A DNA stretch of 64,000 bases from Ferruginibacter sp. (GTDB taxonomy: Bacteria; Bacteroidota; Bacteroidia; Chitinophagales; Chitinophagaceae). Below the pieces are notes generated by a model. That model had not been told where the DNA came from, did no database searches, and saw only the letters and a program-made list of their open reading frames with translations. Shown here one piece after another: positions 54,210 through 61,400 of the stretch. The translations under genes and the position numbers were made by a program. Position 1 is the first letter of the stretch, and every line of letters starts with the position of its first letter. Location: positions 547,959 to 611,958 of the forward strand of contig JAEUVU010000007.1 in the NCBI GenBank assembly GCA_016786725.1, given 5' to 3'.

Positions 54210-55214
54210 ATGAAAATGAGAAAATTATTAGTTTGCATTTGTGCCCTGTTAACAAGCCAGTTGGCAAAAGCCCAGGATCCGCACTTTTCACAATTTTTTG
54301 CTTCGCCCTTAACGCTTAACCCGGCATTTACAGGTAAATTCAGCGGCAGCTGGCGTTTGGCAGCCAATCACAGGGATCAATGGCCATCTATACCCAAAGC
54401 TTATGTAACTACAAGTGCTTCTCTGGATTTTCCTATCCTTAAAAAGAAAGTACCGGAAAAGGATGTTTTCGGGGTTGGTATTTCAGGTTTAACCGATGCA
54501 AGCGCCAATAATATTCTTAAATTAAATTATGGTTCTGTTTCCATGTCTTACCATAAAGCTTTGGACGAAAACGGCTACAGCACCATTGGCGCAGGTTTTC
54601 AGGCAACATATAGCAGCCTTAGTCTTGACAGAGGTAAACTTACTTTTTCAGACATGCTTACACAAAATGGATTTACAGGCCCTACAGCTGAACTGGTAAG
54701 CATCAATAACAAGAGTTATTTCGATATCAATGCGGGATTATTATACTCAGGCTCTACCAATGGGGAAAATAATTTTTACCTGGGTGCCAGCATGTATCAT
54801 ATCAACCGCCCTAAGGTTGGTTTTCAGGATAAAAACTGGTATTTAAGTGGCCGTATTTCCGCCCATGCCGGGGGATCGTTCCCGGTATCAGACCTCATTA
54901 CACTGCATGCTTCGGCTATTCACCAGATACAAAATAAAGCCAGCGAAACCATACTGGGTGCAGCAATTGCAGCTAATCTGAGCCAGGATGCAGAAAAGCC
55001 AAGTGCTATTTATTTAGGAAGCTGGATAAGGTTAAATGATGCAATTGTTCCTTACCTGGGGCTTGAATTTGGTGGCCTGAGAATTGGAGTGAGTTATGAT
55101 TTTAATATTTCCAGTTTAAAAGCAGCCACAGCTTCACGTGGCGGTTCAGAATTCTCCATTATTTTCATAAAACGCCCGGCTGATTACCAGGGTATCCCTT
55201 GTCCCAAGTTTTAA
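54210..55214 (+). CDS. PorP/SprF family type IX secretion membrane protein
   Basis: A 334-residue outer membrane barrel protein. Signal peptide ends QLAKAQ; then DPHFSQFFASPLTLNPAFTG, the family signature, followed by WRLAANHRDQWPSIPKAYVT and barrel strands ending in an aromatic-rich C-terminus. SprF-like proteins serve as dedicated outer membrane partners for large cargo with type B sorting domains; PorP itself is a core component linking to PorK/PorN. No PorK, L, M or N genes are near, so this is more likely an SprF-like cargo partner than core PorP (inference). The giant metalloprotease gene follows by 193 nt, after a terminator. Confidence 0.88.
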   Translation: MKMRKLLVCICALLTSQLAKAQDPHFSQFFASPLTLNPAFTGKFSGSWRLAANHRDQWPSIPKAYVTTSASLDFPILKKKVPEKDVFGVGISGLTDASANNILKLNYGSVSMSYHKALDENGYSTIGAGFQATYSSLSLDRGKLTFSDMLTQNGFTGPTAELVSINNKSYFDINAGLLYSGSTNGENNFYLGASMYHINRPKVGFQDKNWYLSGRISAHAGGSFPVSDLITLHASAIHQIQNKASETILGAAIAANLSQDAEKPSAIYLGSWIRLNDAIVPYLGLEFGGLRIGVSYDFNISSLKAATASRGGSEFSIIFIKRPADYQGIPCPKF

Positions 55215-55234
55215 AGATTACCGTAATATTTTTT

Positions 55235-55262
55235 AAGGGCCCGTAAAAACGGGCCTTTTTTA
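55235..55262 (+). terminator. Rho-independent terminator after the PorP/SprF gene
   Basis: GGCCCGT/ACGGGCC with an AAA loop and a run of six T. The giant gene must therefore have its own promoter in 55263-55407, or depend on read-through; I could not place the promoter. Confidence 0.85.
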
Positions 55263-55407
55263 TTTCGGTGCAGTATGGAGAAAACAGCCCGGATTGGCTG
55301 AAACCCTTTGGTTATAAAATATCCGATTGGGATTTATCACATTTTTTGCTTTGGAAATTCAGAATTGTTTCGATACTTTTATGGCTCATTAAATAACCAA
55401 AACATTT

Positions 55408-58400
55408 ATGAAAAAAATCTACCGATTTTCATTGTGTATTTTGTTGTTATTATCCCTCTCATTTTCACTGACTGCACAAAACTCGTTTTTTGCACCAATG
55501 GATGAATCTGCTGTTTCTTTTACAAACAGCAGCAGGGTTATTATTCCCGCAAAATACAACACAGTGAAAGCTGACATGGCTCAGCTTAAAACTTTCTTAT
55601 GGTCGTTACCATCAGAAAAAACGGTGAACACGGCTACTGCACCCATTATGCAGGTACCGATGCCCAACGGGCAAACGGCACGTTTCCGTGTTTGGGAAAC
55701 TCACATCCAGGCTCCAGAGCTTGCGGCCAAGTTTCCAACAATCAAAACATTTGCAGGGCAGGGTATTGACGACCCTCATGCAACTATCTGGTTCGATTAT
55801 GGCCCAAGAGGCTTTCATGGCCAGGTATTATCTGTTAACGGATCTTACTACATAGATCCTTATGCAGTTGGAAATACAACTGATTATATCAGCTATTTCC
55901 GCAAAGACTTAATGAATAATAAGGGTAAATGGGCATGTGATGTGCCTGATTATACCCCTAAAGCGCCAGGCAGCAACAGCCTTACTGCTGCAGCCTGCCG
56001 CGGAACAGAAATGAGAACTTATCGCCTGGCTGTTGCCTGTACCGGTGAGTACGCACAGGCACCCGGCATTAATGCCGGCAACAATGCCACCATTTTACAC
56101 AATGCCATTGTTACTTCAGTAAACCGTGTGGTTGGCGTTTATCGTACAGAAGTATCTGTCAGCATGACATTGGTGGCAACAAACAACCTTGTAGAATTTT
56201 TAGATGCTGCTACAGATCCGTTTACCGGAAACAACAATGCCAATGTTTTAATTAACGAAAGCCAGACTGTTTGTGATGCTAATATCGGCAGTGCCAACTA
56301 TGATATAGGGCATACATTCAGTACCGGTGGCGGTGGATTGGCCCAGTTGAATTCTCCTTGCGGTTCTTCAAAAGCAAGGGGTATTACCGGCAGTCCTAAT
56401 CCAACAGGCGATCCTTATGATATTGATTATGTAGCTCATGAAATGGGTCACCAGTTTGGCGGTAACCATACCATGGCTGGTTGCGGTTCATCTCCGGCAA
56501 ATACCAAACTGGAAACAGGAAGTGGTACAACCATACAGGCTTATGCCGGTATCTGCGGTGCTGAAAATATTCAGCCAAACAGTGATCCTTTCTTCCATGC
56601 TATGAGCTTTGATGAAATAAGCAATTTTGTTTCTGGTGCAGGTGCCGCATGTGGTACAACATCTGCTACCGGAAACGGAATACCAGTTATTGGTGCTTTG
56701 ACTAATAACGGAGCAAGTATCCCCATCAGCACGCCATTTACCTTAACAGGTACTGCAACAGATCCTAATAATGACCCGCTTACTTACTGCTGGGAACAAT
56801 GGGATGTTCAGGGGGCACAAACCTGGAATGCAGGTGCAACTGCTGCCGCAGGAAACACTGTTCCATTATTCAAATCAAGAATTCCTAAAACAACTGGTTC
56901 AAGAACCTTCCCTGATATGGCGGTGATTTTAGCAGGTTATCCTGCCAATCCTCCTTCAGCAATGGGTGGTTTAAAAGGCGAAACTTTATCACCTGTTGCC
57001 AGGGCAATGAAATTTAAATTGTCGGTAAGAGATAACAGGACTGTGGGCGGTGGTTATGCGTCCAGCGGTTCAGACGGTTGCCAGACTAACTCTGTTTACC
57101 AGATAAATGTGGTTAACTCAGGCGGACCTTTCGCAGTTACCATTCCTAATGGTGGTGAAAGTTATGCCGGTGGTTCTACCCAAACTGTTACATGGAATCC
57201 GGTTGGTACTACTGCTGCACCTTTTAGTGTTGCAAACGTAAGGATATTATTATCTACCGATGGTGGTCTTACTTATCCTACTACTATCATTGCAAGCACT
57301 CCAAATGATGGTTCGGAAGCTGTTACAATTCCGGCAGGGCCTACCACTACAGCAAGAGTGAAAGTAGAAGCAATAGGTAATGTTTTCTTTGACATTTCCA
57401 ATGCAAACTTCAGCATTACCGGCGCTCCTGCAGCTCCTACTGTAACCATTAACCAGGCTGCAGCACAACCTGACCCTACTTCAGCATCTCCAATCAATTT
57501 TACGGTGGTGTTTAATGAGGCAGTTACAGGCTTTGCAACCGGTGATGTTACTTTGGCAGGAACAGCAGGTGCAACAACAGCAACAGTTACAGGTGGCCCA
57601 ACTACCTATAACGTAGCTGTATCGGGTATGGCATCAAGCGGAACTGTTATTGCAACCATTCCTGCTGGTGTTTGTACCAGTGTTGCTACAGCTTTGGCTA
57701 ACGTAGCTTCAACCAGTACTGATAATACAGTAACATTCAACCTGGTTGTTGCAGCTCCTACTGTTACTATTAACCAGGCTGCAGCCCAGGCCGATCCTAC
57801 AGGTACATCACCCATCAACTTTACAGTTGTTTTTGATCAGCCTGTTACAGGATTTGCTACAGGCGACGTTACCTTAAGTGGTACAGCCGGTGCAACAACT
57901 GGTACAGTTACCGGAGCAGGAACTACATATAATGTAGCTGTATCTGGCATGACCGGAAGCGGAACTGTTATTGCAACAGTGCCTGCTAATGTTGCTCAGA
58001 ATGCTTCAGCTCAAGGTAACCTTGCATCAACCAGTACTGATAACACAGTTACTTATAATGCTCCTGTCGGTTGTACCAGTGTGAATCCAGTTCCAAACCA
58101 GACAGTTTGTAACAATTCACCTACAGCGGCTGTAAACTTTACAAGCCCAACCCCCGGTACTACTTTCAGCTGGGTAAATAACAATACTTCAATAGGTCTT
58201 GCTGCCAATGGTACTGGTAATATACCAAGCTTTACGGCAACCAATCCTGGTGCAACACCTAATGTGGCAACTATAACGGTAACTCCTGTATTAACAACAG
58301 TTACCCCCACAACAACAACCTTCAATTTCACCGGTGGTGCACAAACCTTTACTGTGCCTGCAGGTGTAACTTCACTTAATATTACCACATTAGGGGCACA

Positions 58401-61400
58401 GGGCGGAAGCGGTGCAACCGGAGGTAATGGTGCAACAGGTGGTGTTGGTGGATTAGGATCAAGAGCAACAGGTACACTGGCGGTTACTCCAGGCCAGGTA
58501 CTTACCATATTTGTAGGTGGCCAGGGTGGCGCTCCTACAAGCGGATTTAACGGCGGCGGAACAGGCGGTAATGCCAATTCCGGCGGCGGTGGCGGTGCAT
58601 CTGATGTAAGGTTCCCCGGAGCTACATCAGCAGACCGTATTCTTGTAGCCGGCGGTGGCGGCGGTGGCGGCCGTGCAGGTTGCGAACCCAATACCGTTAA
58701 TGGCGGAGCTGGTGGAAACGGTGATGGAAATGGAGCCAATGGTGTTAATTCACCCAATGGTGGCGGCGGATTTGGAGCGATTGGAACTACTCCTGGTGCA
58801 GCCGGTATCGGTTGTGCCGGTTTCTTAGGTTCACCAGGTTTAGCCGGTTTTGGCCCAGCGGGCGGTAACGGCGGTGCAGGCCAGTCTTGCTGCTGCTTTA
58901 CTTTTGCCAGCGTACCTGGCGGCGGCGGCGGCGGCGGTGGCTTCCTCGGCGGTGCCGGTGGCGGTGGTGGTTCTGCAGGAACTACAGGCTGTGCAGGTAA
59001 TGACAAAGGCGGCGGCGGCGGCGGTGCCGGTGGTACTTCATATACTGGTGGTGTAACTGCCGGTGTAATTACTACTGGTATCCAGTCAGGCAACGGACAG
59101 GTTATATTGAACTACAATGTAACTACTGTTTGTAACGGCCCTACAACTGCATTTACAATTACAGTTTTACCAACTGCAACAGTTAACCCTGTTCCTAACC
59201 AGACAGTTTGTGCCGGTTCACCAACCAATCCGGTGAACTTTACAAGTGCTACTGCTGGTGCAATATTTAACTGGACAAACAATACACCTGCAATAGGCCT
59301 TGCTGCCAGCGGTACAGGCAATATACCTTCATTTATTGCTCAGAACCCGGGTGCAACACCTTTAACAGCAACTATTACTGTAACACCAAGTGTGCCTATC
59401 GGTGGTGGTCCTTGCGCAGGCTCAGCACCTCAAACATTTACAAACAATACGCCTGTTGCAATAGTAGATAATGCTGTTGTTTCTTCTACAGTAGTAGTAT
59501 CAGGCGCTCCAACCTATCTGTTAGATGTTAACCTGATCACAGCGATCACCCATACATTTAATGCTGATCTGGACATTACCATCACATCACCAGCCGGTAC
59601 AGTTGTTACTTTAACATCTGACAATGCCGCAGGTAATGATAATGTGTTTAATGGCACAACATGGGATGATGATGCAAATCCGGGCGGCCAGGTTCCATAT
59701 ACCACCAACAATGGTATTGCAACCGATCATTCTTATGTTAACCTCACTGCAGCAACGCCATTAGCTCCTGAAGAACCTTTAGGTGCTTTCATCGGCGAAA
59801 ATCCAAATGGTACCTGGACATTGAGGGTTAGCGATGATCTTGGAGGTGATGTTGGAACAATTAATTCATGGTCGGTTGTTGTGAGCGGCCTTGCTGCTGC
59901 ACCAACAACTGCCAATACAAGTGCAACAAATAATACACCTGTAGCAATTGTTGACAACGCTGTAGTATCATCAACAATCAATGTTAGTGGTGCAGGCAGC
60001 CAGTTACTGGATGTAAACCTCACCACATTCATTACGCACACATTCTGTGCAGATATGGATATTACCATCACGTCACCAGCCGGTACAGTTGTTACTTTAA
60101 CATCTGATAACGGAGCAGGTAACGATAATGTGTTCAACGGAACAGTATGGGATGATGATGCAAACCCTGGCGGACAGGTACCATACACCACCAATAATGG
60201 CCTGGCATCTGATCATAGTTATGTAAACCTTACCACAGCAACGCCGCTTGCTCCTGAAGAAGCGCTGGCTGCATTTATTGGAGAGAATCCAAATGGTACA
60301 TGGACTTTAAGAGTTAGTGATGATCTGGGTGGTGATGTTGGTACAATCAATTCATGGACGCTGAACCTGCAGACAATGATCTGCAGCGGATTCTGTGTTG
60401 GTACTCCAACCTCATTCACTATCACAGTTAATCCTAATCCTGCAATAGTTATCATTGCAGATCCCGGCACAACACTTTGTGAAGGAGATCCTACCTTGTT
60501 AACAGTTGTACAGGGTACTGCTACAGGCCCGGGTGTGTTATATACACAAGGTCCGGGCGCTCCTGTTAATGGTTCTCCATCACAGGTTTTTGAACCAGCT
60601 AACACTGCTTTCAATTCGCAGTCAGCTGATGATTTTGTGGTACCTGCAGGCTCTACCTGGAACATTACACAGATGAGCTTTGTTGGTATCGGTGCCGGTG
60701 CACCAACTTCAGTTAATGTTTTCGTGTACAATAACTCAGGTTCTAACCTGCCTGGTACCCAGGTAGCTGCTTACAATAACCTGACTTCATATACACAGGC
60801 AGGCGGTAACTACACAGTAACTTTACCATCTGCACTTAGCCTTAGCTCTGGCACTTATTGGGTGTCTATGCAGGTTAATATGGCTTTTGCAACCGGCGGC
60901 CAGTGGTTCTGGGGTAACTATGGTGCTCCAACTGTAGGCAACCAGTATGCATGGCAGAATCCGGGAGGTGGCTTTGCAACACCTTGTACAAGCTGGGGTT
61001 ATGGAGGAACAGGTTGTAATGTAGGTGGCGGTGCTGCTAACGTTAACAACATCTTCTCTTTAACAGGAACATCAGTTACAGGCGGTGCTTCAATGCCAGC
61101 CGGATACACTTATTTATGGAGCCCTGCTACCGGTTTAAGTTCAACCACTTCAAACCCTGTTGCAGCTTCTCCGATGAATACAACAACTTACACTGTTGTT
61201 GCAACAGGCCCTGGCCCTGCATTCTGTAGCAGAACGGCCAGTGTTACTATTACAGTTAACAAACGCCCTGTTGTAACTACACAACCTGCAAATACTGTAA
61301 GGTGTGCAGGAACTACTGCTACCTTTACTGTAGGTGCAACCGGAACCGGTCTTACCTACCAGTGGCAGGAAAGCCTTGTAGGTTGTACAGCTCCTGTATG

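Noticed and set aside
58053..59093. A 346-codon open frame on the minus strand, very rich in proline
   Set aside because: It is the antisense of the glycine-rich domain (GGC/GGT read backwards gives GCC/ACC-type codons). The plus frame is continuous through the region and codes for recognisable domains on both sides.
59733..60731. Minus-strand open frames with repeated sequence inside the giant gene
   Set aside because: Shadows of the tandem P-domain-like repeats; the shared sequence comes from the 486-bp duplication on the plus strand.
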